Below, in pieces: positions 15,147 through 22,749 of a stretch of DNA of 64,000 nucleotides. How positions within the stretch are numbered: position 1 is the stretch's first letter; every line of letters starts with the position of its first letter. A program made the position numbers and the translations under genes. Origin of the DNA: Cypionkella sp. (GTDB taxonomy: Bacteria > Pseudomonadota > Alphaproteobacteria > Rhodobacterales > Rhodobacteraceae); assembly GCF_028290025.1 (NCBI RefSeq), contig NZ_JAQGKQ010000049.1, positions 1-64,000 of the forward strand. Reading direction: 5' to 3'. The notes below the pieces were generated by a model. It made no database searches. It had not been told where the DNA came from and was given only the letters and a program-made list of their open reading frames with translations.

Positions 15147-16126
15147 AACGCTATCAGGTTGTCGGTATCGGTAATGCTATCGTGGACGTGTTCGCTCAGG
15201 CGGATGACAGCTTTCTAGAGAATATGGGCATTGAGAAAGGCATCATGCAACTGGTCGAGCGGGAACGCGGCGAGTTGTTGTATGCGGCGATGACCGGGCG
15301 GGTGCAGGCTCCGGGCGGATCGGTGGCGAATACGCTGGCGGGTCTCGGCAATCTTGGCCTGACCACGGCGTTCATTGGTCGGGTGCATGATGATGCGTTG
15401 GGTAAGTTCTATGCGACCTCGATGGCTGAGGGCGGAACCGATTTCGTCAACGCTCCGGTTTCGGGTGGTGACCTGCCGACGTCGCGCTCGATGATCTTCG
15501 TTGCACCTGATGGGGAGCGGTCGATGAATACTTATCTGGGGATATCGTCGGAGCTTGGGCCGGAGGATGTCTCGGATGAGGTGGCCGGTGATGCTGCAGT
15601 GTTGTTCCTTGAGGGCTATCTTTACGACAAGCCGAAGGGGATGCAGGCATTTGAGCGGGCGGCGAAGCTGTGTCAGGCGGCGGGCGGGCAGGCGGGGATT
15701 GCGCTGTCGGACCCGTTCTGCGTGGATCGGCATCGCGCGGATTTCCGGCGGTTGGTCAAGGATCTGGATTACGTGATCGGCAACGAGCATGAATGGTCGA
15801 GCCTGTATCAGACCGATCTGGACGCGGCTTTGAAGCAGGCGTCGGCGGATGCGGGGCTGGTGGTTTGCACGCGGTCGGGCGATGAAGTGATCGTCATCCG
15901 GGGCGATGAGCGTGCCGTGGTTCCGGTGCGCCGCGTGGTGCCTGTCGATGCGACCGGGGCGGGCGATCAGTTCGCGGCGGGGTTCTTGTTTGGCATCGCG
16001 ACGGGGCGGTCGTTGGAGATTGCGGGCCGGATGGGCTGCGTTGCGGCGGCTGAGGTGATCGGGCATTTCGGAGCGCGGCCTGAGGCGAATTTGGCCGATT
16101 TGTTCGCCGCTGAAGGGTTGATTTAA
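15143..16126 (+). CDS. PfkB-family carbohydrate/nucleoside kinase (adenosine kinase-like)
   Basis: 327 residues of the ribokinase family. It shows the glycine pair 'PGGSVANTLAGLGNLGL' near residue 57 and the C-terminal 'VDATGAGDQFAAGFLFG', with the catalytic Asp in GAGD. The sequence 'DSFLENMGIEKGIMQLVE' is characteristic of the group annotated adenosine kinase in alphaproteobacteria. It overlaps nth by 4 bases, so it is probably co-translated with it; no metabolic link to repair is evident. Substrate is inferred from the family only. Confidence 0.85.
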   Translation: MKRYQVVGIGNAIVDVFAQADDSFLENMGIEKGIMQLVERERGELLYAAMTGRVQAPGGSVANTLAGLGNLGLTTAFIGRVHDDALGKFYATSMAEGGTDFVNAPVSGGDLPTSRSMIFVAPDGERSMNTYLGISSELGPEDVSDEVAGDAAVLFLEGYLYDKPKGMQAFERAAKLCQAAGGQAGIALSDPFCVDRHRADFRRLVKDLDYVIGNEHEWSSLYQTDLDAALKQASADAGLVVCTRSGDEVIVIRGDERAVVPVRRVVPVDATGAGDQFAAGFLFGIATGRSLEIAGRMGCVAAAEVIGHFGARPEANLADLFAAEGLI

Positions 16127-16200
16127 TGGCCTGCCGCGCGTGGACGGGCTCTCGCTTACGTAAAATCAACGGGTTAGCAGGGTGATTAAGGTTTTGTAAA
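16127..16200 (+). repeat. Dispersed intergenic repeat, copy A
   Basis: Immediately after the kinase stop: GCGTGGAC (16138-16145), then TAAAATCAACGGGTTAG (16161-16177), then ATTAAGGTTTTG. The same parts in the same order, with the same 23-base offset, occur at 27684 and 42054. The remaining 180 bases to the next gene hold nothing recognised. Confidence 0.65.
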
Positions 16201-16379
16201 TCTTTGCGCCTTTGCTGACCTGAAGCGGCTGCGCTGGGAATATTTCCGCAACTGGGAAGCTTTCATGCTTTGTTTTGCGATGTATATTCACGCGGGGTTG
16301 AGGCTTTTCGCTGTGGGTTGCGGGATGCGCCGGATTCAGGCATGACCGGGGCAACACAAGTAGGATAAGAGGCGGCACT

Positions 16380-16544
16380 ATGGATTACAGCAAATCGGGC
16401 AACCCCAAGGGTGCCAAGAATGTACCAAAGCACCATGTTGGCAAGGGCCTCGGCGCGGAGAGATCGGCGAACGGCGGCAAGGCCAGCAAGGAAGAATTGG
16501 TAGCGCGGATGAAAGCTGCGGCTGCCGAGAAGGTTAAGAAGTAA
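16380..16544 (+). CDS. Small basic protein, 54 residues
   Basis: A short gene with start ATG at 16380 and GGATAAGAGG upstream. The product begins 'MDYSKSGNPKGAKNVPKHH' and ends in a Lys/Ala-rich helix ('ELVARMKAAAAEKVKK'). It is highly charged, has no Cys or membrane segment, and Gly/Lys-rich N-terminal half looks disordered. Similar short proteins are common among Rhodobacteraceae as far as I recall, with no assigned role. Nucleic-acid binding is possible from its charge but unsupported otherwise. Confidence 0.65.
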   Translation: MDYSKSGNPKGAKNVPKHHVGKGLGAERSANGGKASKEELVARMKAAAAEKVKK

Positions 16545-16613
16545 GCTGCGGATTTGGGTGTGTCCCGCCATGCGGGCATCTGCTGAAATTTGTGTCGGCT
16601 GGCTTTCAAAGTT

Positions 16614-16643
16614 TTGAGCTAGTTCATAAATACCTGATACAAT
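16614..16643 (+). promoter_or_regulatory. Candidate promoter of the toxin-antitoxin pair
   Basis: TTGAGC (16614-16619) and TACAAT (16638-16643) are spaced by 18 bases. It lies 33 bases before the chosen antitoxin ATG at 16676 and downstream of the alternative start at 16592, supporting the shorter antitoxin. Confidence 0.5.
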
Positions 16644-16675
16644 GCCTAGAGACCGAAGATTGTTTGGGTGACAAG

Positions 16676-16861
16676 ATGCGATCAGACCCGATAACGACAC
16701 CCGTCAAGGGAGGCTGGGTGAAGCGTGATGCTGAAAGTGGGCGCTTGATGGAAGTGCGCACCACTGAGGCTGCGGTAGTGCCAAGCCCGAAGTCGGCAGC
16801 GGTTGTAAAGGGTGCTTCCTCTAAGCGCAGCGATGCGCTGAAACGGTTGAAAGATCGCTAG
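16676..16861 (+). CDS. Probable antitoxin of a Doc-type module
   Basis: 61 residues. It is basic and Ser/Lys-rich with a C-terminal helix ('SSKRSDALKRLKDR') and a central 'GWVKRDAESGRLMEV' segment, the pattern seen in short antitoxins paired with Doc toxins of Rhizobiales and Rhodobacterales. It has no obvious DNA-binding helix-turn-helix. The toxin frame opens immediately after it in a different frame. Function is inferred chiefly from position and size. Confidence 0.65.
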   Translation: MRSDPITTPVKGGWVKRDAESGRLMEVRTTEAAVVPSPKSAAVVKGASSKRSDALKRLKDR

Positions 16862-16874
16862 CCGCCATTACGGA

Positions 16875-17234
16875 TTGACGCTGGCCGACGCATTTACAGC
16901 GCATGATGAGGCTTTGAGCTATGGTGGTCGAGAAGGTGTGACAAGCCTGCACCTGATTCAGTCCGCATTGGCGCGACCCTACTCGGGCTATCATTCCCCA
17001 ATCGCGAAGAAAGTCGCGGCACTGCTGCATAGCGTCGTTGCGAACCACGGATTTGTCGATGGCAACAAGCGAACAGCATGGTTACTCGCCGAGCTTTTGG
17101 TTGAGCGCAGCGGCTATCGGTTGAATATTCCTGATGATGAGCCGATTGACGATTTAGTGGTAGGTGTCGCGAGCGGCGACGTGGACTTTGACGCGTTGGT
17201 GCAATGGTTTAGGGAACGTTTGGTCAGAATTTGA
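16875..17234 (+). CDS. doc: Doc/Fic-family toxin (death-on-curing)
   Basis: 119 residues with the Fic core 'HGFVDGNKRTAWLLAELL' near residue 58, i.e. HxFxDGNKRT with the catalytic His. In Doc the usual Fic AMPylation loop is altered so that it phosphorylates EF-Tu and stops translation; this sequence is of the Doc size and not a long Fic protein. The only start in frame is TTG (16875), 13 bases after the antitoxin stop; a low-efficiency start fits a toxin. Followed convergently by the RNase T2 gene without a visible terminator. Confidence 0.82.
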   Translation: MTLADAFTAHDEALSYGGREGVTSLHLIQSALARPYSGYHSPIAKKVAALLHSVVANHGFVDGNKRTAWLLAELLVERSGYRLNIPDDEPIDDLVVGVASGDVDFDALVQWFRERLVRI

Positions 17235-17273
17235 GATCAACCGCTTTCCCGATAGGGACGCGATAAGCTGCAC

Positions 17274-17912
17274 CTACCTCACAGCCTCAAGTCCCGCGTC
17301 TTTCAGCTTGCAATCTTTGATTGTGTCCGCGCCGCAGCGCCTTGGCTTCAAGTCCTTCGTCAGGCAAATCCGCAGTTCCTGGATCATGCCTTGATTACAG
17401 GTGATGGTCATTTGATCGCGGGCGATGTGCGGGTTGGACTCGGAGAATGCATCTTCGATCACTGAGGCTGGCACATGCAGATCTTTGGTAATTTTGGCGA
17501 AAATCGGCGGGATCACTACCGAATTGTAGGCTTTGCGCATCGTGGAATAATAGGTTTTGGCGGAAAGACCGGAGCAGCGACCGTGTTTTTTCCATTCGTA
17601 GAAGGCTAACCCCGCCCCACCCATGATATCGGCCATTTGGGCAGAATCGCCGCGGTTGGGGTCGTTTTCAACTGTGCGGCAATTCGCAGGGTAGCCGCGT
17701 TCATATTGCGGCCATAGCCCGTGCAGCGTCCATGTCAGGCCGCGCCCGGCGTCGCATTGCGGGTCGCGGCGGTTATCGCCTTCCAACGCGCACCAGTTTG
17801 ACGACCAGCCCAGCGACATCACATAAAAGTCGAAATCGCCCGGCTTGTCGCCCTGCGCCTTTGCGGCGAAACCCAGACAAATCGCCGCGAGCACCAAGGC
17901 CAGTTGACGCAT
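17274..17912 (-). CDS. Secreted ribonuclease T2
   Basis: 212 residues with a Sec signal ('LALVLAAICLGFAAKAQG'). Both catalytic signatures of the T2 family are present: CAS1 'WTLHGLWPQY' (His) and CAS2 'FYEWKKHGRC' (Glu, Lys, His). Several Cys pairs suggest disulfides in the periplasm. The enzyme cuts single-stranded RNA through 2',3'-cyclic intermediates, probably for phosphate or nucleoside scavenging. It is divergent from the DUF1013 gene over about 150 bases. E. coli RNase I is the nearest analogue. Confidence 0.9.
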   Translation of the reverse strand: MRQLALVLAAICLGFAAKAQGDKPGDFDFYVMSLGWSSNWCALEGDNRRDPQCDAGRGLTWTLHGLWPQYERGYPANCRTVENDPNRGDSAQMADIMGGAGLAFYEWKKHGRCSGLSAKTYYSTMRKAYNSVVIPPIFAKITKDLHVPASVIEDAFSESNPHIARDQMTITCNQGMIQELRICLTKDLKPRRCGADTIKDCKLKDAGLEAVR

Positions 17913-18064
17913 TACCACTTCCCCTTTACCTAAAACCGCATTATATGGGCCAAGAATTCCCTGAAAACGAAAACTTCGCGGCCTCGGTCGCAGCCGTTTT
18001 CCCGGCTCGGGGGAGATTTGTAAAGTCCCGCCTGTTCGCGGGCATTGCTCTAGAGGATTGCGCT

Positions 18065-18823
18065 ATGTCTCGCCCCCTGATGTCTAAAGCGACCGCCGTT
18101 TGGCTGGTGGACAACACCACGCTGACTTTCCGCCAAGTCGCGGAGTTTTGTGGCATGCACGAATTGGAAGTGCAGGGCATCGCCGATGGCGATGTGGCGA
18201 CCGGCGTGAAGGGTTTCGATCCGGTTGGCAACAACCAGTTGGACGCGATTGAGATTGAGCGCGGCCAAAAAGACCCGCTGTACAAGCTGAAACTGAAGTT
18301 TAACGCGAGTGCGGTGGGCGAGGAAAAACGTCGCGGACCGCGCTATACGCCATTGTCGAAGCGTCAGGATCGTCCGGCGTCAATTCTGTGGCTGGTTAAG
18401 TTTCACCCCGAATTGTCGGATGGCGCGATTGGCAAGCTGGTTGGTACCACCAAGCCAACGATCCAAGCTATTCGTGAGCGGACGCATTGGAACATCAACA
18501 ATATCACCGCGATTGATCCGGTGGCGTTGGGGCTTTGCAAACAGTCGGAGCTGGATACGGCTGTGCAAGCTGCTGTGCGTAAGAAAGCGGCTGAAGGCTC
18601 GGTTATGACGGATGATGAGCGGCGCAAGCTGGTCTCGACCGAGCAGTCGTTGGGCATGGATACTGAGGCCAAGATGCCGTCGGGTATCGCGCAGTTCACC
18701 CGTGAAGAACAGGAAGAAAAGCCTGCAGATTTCTCGGACGCCGATAGCTTCTTCAACCTGCCGCACGGCGATGATGATGATGATGACGAAGAAGAGGATG
18801 AAGACGCCGACGTGCGTCGCTGA
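18065..18823 (+). CDS. DUF1013 regulatory protein with acidic tail
   Basis: 252 residues of the alphaproteobacterial DUF1013 family. It has two helix-turn-helix-like stretches, 'TLTFRQVAEFCGMHELEVQGIADG' split near residue 25 and 'GAIGKLVGTTKPTIQAIRER' near 125, and a short C-terminal tail almost wholly Asp/Glu (from about residue 235). From memory, a Caulobacter homologue (TrcR) has been linked to cell-cycle regulation; I cannot check this. Start 18065 fits the conserved 'MSRPLMSKATAVWLV' opening. A strong terminator follows. Confidence 0.85.
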   Translation: MSRPLMSKATAVWLVDNTTLTFRQVAEFCGMHELEVQGIADGDVATGVKGFDPVGNNQLDAIEIERGQKDPLYKLKLKFNASAVGEEKRRGPRYTPLSKRQDRPASILWLVKFHPELSDGAIGKLVGTTKPTIQAIRERTHWNINNITAIDPVALGLCKQSELDTAVQAAVRKKAAEGSVMTDDERRKLVSTEQSLGMDTEAKMPSGIAQFTREEQEEKPADFSDADSFFNLPHGDDDDDDEEEDEDADVRR

Positions 18824-18848
18824 TCTTTAGCCGCTGATTTATAGTTGA

Positions 18849-18879
18849 AAAAACCCCGGTCGAAGTGACCGGGGTTTTT
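18849..18879. terminator. Bidirectional intrinsic terminator
   Basis: ACCCCGGTC (18853-18861) pairs with GACCGGGGT (18867-18875), flanked by A-runs on the left and T-runs on the right, so it can serve both the DUF1013 gene and the converging Usp gene. Confidence 0.9.
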
Positions 18880-18912
18880 GTTTGTCCGATTGCGTTTTGG
18901 CGTCAGCTTGGG

Positions 18913-19761
18913 CTACCGGGCCATCAGTACCGGGACGAGCGCGCCTTCCAGCATGTAGCGGGTGGTGCCGCCCAAAATAGCCTCGCGCAGCCGGGAATGG
19001 CCGTAAGCGCCCATCACCAACAGATCGGCATTCTGGTCGCGGGCGTGCTGGTTTAGAACGTCAGCAACGCGTGGCAATGTGCGGGCCAGCACCGATACTT
19101 CCGCGCGCACACCGTGGCGGGAAAGCATCTGGCACAGTAACGCGCCAGGCTCTGCGGGCGCCGCTGCGCTGCTGGCCGGATCGACCATCACGATATTGAC
19201 CAGTTCGGCAGCCTTGAGCAGGGGCATGGCGCGGCGAGCGGCGGTCATCGCCTCGGCCGTCTGGTTCCATGCAATCACGATGCGTTTGGGTTGCACGTTT
19301 TGCCCAGGCCCAGTGACGGGATGCACCAGCACCGCGGCCTTGCCCTCAAACAAAGCGGCTTCAACCACTGCTTCGGCCTCGGAACCGGTATTGGCGCCAT
19401 AGGGCAAGGGCTGAACCACGAGATCGGCGTAGCGGGCATGCTGGGCGACCAGATCGCTGATCGCACCAAGTTGGCTGATTTCGGTTTCAACGGAATAGCG
19501 CAGATCGCTGCCCTCAGCGGCCAAAGCGGCGGTGACCTCTGCTTGCAGCGCGCTGATATCGGCCTCGGCGCGGTCGATGCCAACCTGCACCAGCGCAGCT
19601 TCGGTGCCCAAATAGGAATAGCCCATCTGCGTGCGATCAACGCCCAATACCAGCACCTCAAGATGCGCGTCTTGGGCGCGGGCAACGCGCGCGGCGCAAG
19701 CTATGGTGCGTTTTGCGTCTGCGGAACTGCTTAGAACGGTCAGAATGGTTTTGTAGTCCAT
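18913..19761 (-). CDS. Universal stress protein, tandem Usp domains
   Basis: 282 residues made of two Usp domains (about 1-145 and 155-282). The second ends in 'LLVMGAYGHSRLREAILGGTTRYML', carrying the G-x2-G-x9-G(S/T) ATP-binding pattern; the first is degenerate there. Tandem Usp proteins respond to starvation and oxidative stress. The start is taken at the second of two adjacent ATG codons. It converges on the DUF1013 gene and shares its terminator. Confidence 0.9.
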   Translation of the reverse strand: MDYKTILTVLSSSADAKRTIACAARVARAQDAHLEVLVLGVDRTQMGYSYLGTEAALVQVGIDRAEADISALQAEVTAALAAEGSDLRYSVETEISQLGAISDLVAQHARYADLVVQPLPYGANTGSEAEAVVEAALFEGKAAVLVHPVTGPGQNVQPKRIVIAWNQTAEAMTAARRAMPLLKAAELVNIVMVDPASSAAAPAEPGALLCQMLSRHGVRAEVSVLARTLPRVADVLNQHARDQNADLLVMGAYGHSRLREAILGGTTRYMLEGALVPVLMAR

Positions 19762-19943
19762 CACTCGGTCTCCCCACTGGATGTGCTACGGTTTTGGCTG
19801 TGCGAAGATGCAACCACAGAGTGCGGTAGAGCGCACTGCCTTGACCTTAGTGCTTCAACATGGGGCGTTTTCTTAGGCGGATCAAGTCCGTGCCGCTTTA
19901 GCGCCTTAGCGGCGGCGTCAGCGCATCGCATACGATCCGGACG

Positions 19944-19969
19944 CCGCCCTCGGCTTATACCGAGGGCGG
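19944..19969. repeat. 10-bp perfect inverted repeat
   Basis: CCGCCCTCGG (19944-19953) and CCGAGGGCGG (19960-19969) with a 6-base spacer. It lies just past the stop of the reverse 49-residue gene, but no T-run follows on either strand. A second, weaker palindromic patch precedes it near 19896-19915. Between 19765 and 19983 nothing else is seen. Confidence 0.5.
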
Positions 19970-19983
19970 ATCGGTGACAGCGA

Positions 19984-20133
19984 TCAATGATCTGGCCACT
20001 CGCTGGGCAAAGTTTTGCGACCTTGCCAGAAGTATTCTTCTTCCAAGCGGCGTTGCTCGACGATTTTTTCGCGGCTGGTACGGGTATCGGTGCGGGTGGC
20101 ATAGCCAAAGGCTGCTGCAAGAATACCTAACAT
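19984..20133 (-). CDS. Small protein, 49 residues
   Basis: Reverse-strand gene with AGGAGA 7 bases before its ATG. It begins with a short hydrophobic stretch ('MLGILAAAFGYA'), then a charged helix 'EKIVEQRRLEEEYFWQ', and ends 'LPSEWPDH'. This looks like a membrane-associated or peripheral micro-protein. No family recognised. The good ribosome site and balanced composition make it likely real. It is divergent from the LysR gene. Confidence 0.6.
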   Translation of the reverse strand: MLGILAAAFGYATRTDTRTSREKIVEQRRLEEEYFWQGRKTLPSEWPDH

Positions 20134-20230
20134 CGAACTCTCCTATTTACGTTGCTTCATGCTAGCAATGTCGCTTCTAATGCCGCATATTTCAAAGCAG
20201 CAACGGTGTTTTCATGTAAGGTGAGCTTCC

Positions 20231-21106
20231 ATGACGGATTGGCGAAAACTGCCACCGCTGTCCGCTCTGCGGGCGTTTTCAGCTTTTGCACAGGCCAGCG
20301 GGCTAGAGGAAGCTGGTGCAAAGATTGGCGTCACCCATGCCGCGATCAGTCAGCAGATCCGCGCTCTTGAGGCACATATGGGTCTGGCCTTGGTTGAGCG
20401 TGGTGGGCGGCGGTTGGGGTTGACGGCGGAGGGACGTAGGCTGGCCGAAAGTCTGCACGCCAGCTTTTCTGCGATCTCCAGCACGATTGAAGACCTGACC
20501 GGGGCGGATGCGGCACGGGTGCTTCGGATCACCACAACTTCGACATTTGCGGCGGGATGGCTGTTGCCGAGGTTGGCCGATTTTCGTGCGCGCTATCCGG
20601 GCATTGATCTGGTGATCGACCCGACGGCTGCCGCGCGTGATATCGGCCGCGAGGCTGATCTGGGTGTGCGCTATGGCAAGGGCGATTGGGCGGGGCTGGT
20701 TGCCCGGCGGGTGTTGCGCTCAAGCATTGTGGTGGTGGCCTCACCGAAATTGGTGCCAGAGGGCGCGGCCTTTAGCTTGGCCGATCTAGAGAAGCTGCCA
20801 TGGCTGCAAGAACTTGGCACCTCAGAGGCGACGGCATTTCTGGATAAGCACGGCTTGCAGCGCGCGTTTGGTGCTGGCATGACCTCAATGCCCGGCTCAC
20901 TGCTGTTGGATGCGGCGCGGGATGGGCAGGGGGTGGCGATCGCGGTCCGCATCTTTGTCGAAGCCGATCTGGCAGCGGGGCGGTTGCGCTTGTTACACGA
21001 AGATCGGGGTGGCGAGGGCTATTTTTTGGTGACACGTCCGGGGTTGTTGCGACCATCGCTGCAACTTTTCTGCGATTGGCTGTTGAAGCAGGCAGCCGCA
21101 GCTTGA
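20231..21106 (+). CDS. LysR-family regulator (GcvA-like)
   Basis: 291 residues. The N-terminal helix-turn-helix ('LSALRAFSAFAQASGLEEAGAKIGVTHAAISQQIRALEAHMG') opens with the 'LPPLSALRAF' motif of the GcvA group, and a periplasmic-binding-like effector domain follows from about residue 90. Such proteins regulate glycine cleavage, beta-lactamase and many other genes; the target here is unknown. The next gene (phenylacetate-CoA ligase) is 180 bases away in the same direction. Confidence 0.85.
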   Translation: MTDWRKLPPLSALRAFSAFAQASGLEEAGAKIGVTHAAISQQIRALEAHMGLALVERGGRRLGLTAEGRRLAESLHASFSAISSTIEDLTGADAARVLRITTTSTFAAGWLLPRLADFRARYPGIDLVIDPTAAARDIGREADLGVRYGKGDWAGLVARRVLRSSIVVVASPKLVPEGAAFSLADLEKLPWLQELGTSEATAFLDKHGLQRAFGAGMTSMPGSLLLDAARDGQGVAIAVRIFVEADLAAGRLRLLHEDRGGEGYFLVTRPGLLRPSLQLFCDWLLKQAAAA

Positions 21107-21289
21107 AGGCACTGGATGCTCTAAATAGCCGGGGTGCTTGGACAAAAATGCCGATGTCGCTTTGCAGTTGCACGCGAGGACCGGCCACGTAGCGCACCGA
21201 GGCTATCGCGCGTTTGCCATCAGATTGCCAGATTGTTGGCGTAAGTCAGTATATCCGCAGCTATAGCGCCGCCAAGGCGAGGAGAGTCC

Positions 21290-22597
21290 ATGCTTGATCT
21301 TTCCCCCGATCCGCGCAGCTTTGAAGCTATCGAGACCGCCTCACGCGATCAGATAGAGACGCTGCAACTTAGTCGGCTGAAGTGGTCGCTGGCGCACGCC
21401 TACCACAACGTGGCGCACGCCAATGCGGCTTTCAAAGCCGCTGGTGTGCATCCCGATGATTTGCGCCAACTGAGTGATATCTCGCGGTTTCCCTTCACCA
21501 CCAAAGCTGATCTGCGGGCGAATTATCCGTTCGGCATGTTCGCGGTGCCGCGCGAAAAAGTGGTGCGGTTGCATGCTTCATCGGGAACGACGGGCAAGGC
21601 GACCGTGGTGGGGTATACGGCGAAAGACATCGACACTTGGGCGCATCTGATGGAGCGTTCTATGCGGGCTTGCGGCACCCGGCCCGGTGATGTGGTGCAT
21701 TTGTCGTTTGGTTACGGTCTGTTCACCGGTGGCCTTGGCTTTCACTATGGCGCTGAGAGAATGGGCTGCACAGTGGTGCCGGTTTCCGGGGGCGTGACGC
21801 ATCGGCAGGTGACGCTGATCGAAGATTTTGGCGCGACCACCATCGGCTCGACGCCGTCTTATATGTTGTCAATCTTGGATGAATATCGTGCGCAGGGCCG
21901 CGATCCGAGCAAAAGCCCGCTGCGGGTGGGGATTTTTGGCGGTGAGCCGTGGACCCATGCGATGCGGGCCGAGATTGAGGACGCTTTCGATATGCATGCG
22001 CTGGATTGCTTTGGGCTGTCCGAGGTGATCGGGCCGGGAGTAGCGATTGAATGCGTGGAAACCAAAGATGGTCTGACGCTGTGGGAAGACCATTTTCTGG
22101 CCGAAATCATTGATCCTGAAAGCGGCGCGGTGTTGCCTGATGGCGCCTATGGGGAGCTGGTTCTGACATCTCTGACCAAAGAGGCGTTGCCGATTGTGCG
22201 GTATCGGACGCGGGATTTGACCCGGCTGTTGCCCGGCACGGCGCGGTCGATGCGGCGGCTGGAGCGTATCAGGGGCCGCAGTGACGATATGATAATCCTG
22301 CGCGGGGTGAATATGTTTCCTTCGCAAATTGAAGAGCAGGTGCTGGCGCATCCGGGTTTGGCGCCACATTTTCAGATCGAGTTGCGCCGCGATGGTCGGA
22401 TGGACAGTATGCGCGTGGTAGTTGAGGCTGCCGTGGGCGTCGAAATGGCTGCACATGAGGGACTGGCGCTTGGGCTGCATAAGCGCATCCGGCAGATTTT
22501 GGGCGTTAACGTCGAGGTCAGCGCAGGCGTGCCGGGGTCGGTGCCGCGTAGCGATGGCAAGGCGGTGCGGATCGTTGATCTGCGCCCAAAGCGGTAA
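21290..22597 (+). CDS. paaK: Phenylacetate-CoA ligase
   Basis: 435 residues, the usual size. Adenylate-forming enzyme that activates phenylacetate with ATP and CoA. The P-loop motif 'HASSGTTGKATVVGYT' is near residue 97, 'FGGEPWTHAMRAEIE' and 'DCFGLSEVIGPGVA' are typical of PaaK, and the hinge 'LERIRGRSDDMIILRGVNMFPSQIE' leads to the C-terminal domain. GGAGAG precedes the ATG. None of paaABCDE or other ring-degradation genes is adjacent, so it may act on another aryl acid or in a dispersed pathway. Confidence 0.9.
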   Translation: MLDLSPDPRSFEAIETASRDQIETLQLSRLKWSLAHAYHNVAHANAAFKAAGVHPDDLRQLSDISRFPFTTKADLRANYPFGMFAVPREKVVRLHASSGTTGKATVVGYTAKDIDTWAHLMERSMRACGTRPGDVVHLSFGYGLFTGGLGFHYGAERMGCTVVPVSGGVTHRQVTLIEDFGATTIGSTPSYMLSILDEYRAQGRDPSKSPLRVGIFGGEPWTHAMRAEIEDAFDMHALDCFGLSEVIGPGVAIECVETKDGLTLWEDHFLAEIIDPESGAVLPDGAYGELVLTSLTKEALPIVRYRTRDLTRLLPGTARSMRRLERIRGRSDDMIILRGVNMFPSQIEEQVLAHPGLAPHFQIELRRDGRMDSMRVVVEAAVGVEMAAHEGLALGLHKRIRQILGVNVEVSAGVPGSVPRSDGKAVRIVDLRPKR

Positions 22598-22749
22598 AGT
22601 TGGTCGCAGCGTCGGGCGATTGTGGCATTGGGCAGACGCTGTTGATTGGTAACGATGTTTTAATGAATCGGCACTTAAGTGGGGATTGGCGGCGAAGTCC
22701 CGGGCGTAATCACGTCTGAAGAAAGCCGCGTTGAGTTTTGGGTGTCGCA

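Noticed and set aside
15215..16066. A 283-residue reverse open frame opposite the PfkB gene
   Set aside because: Antisense of a clear kinase gene and without start signals.
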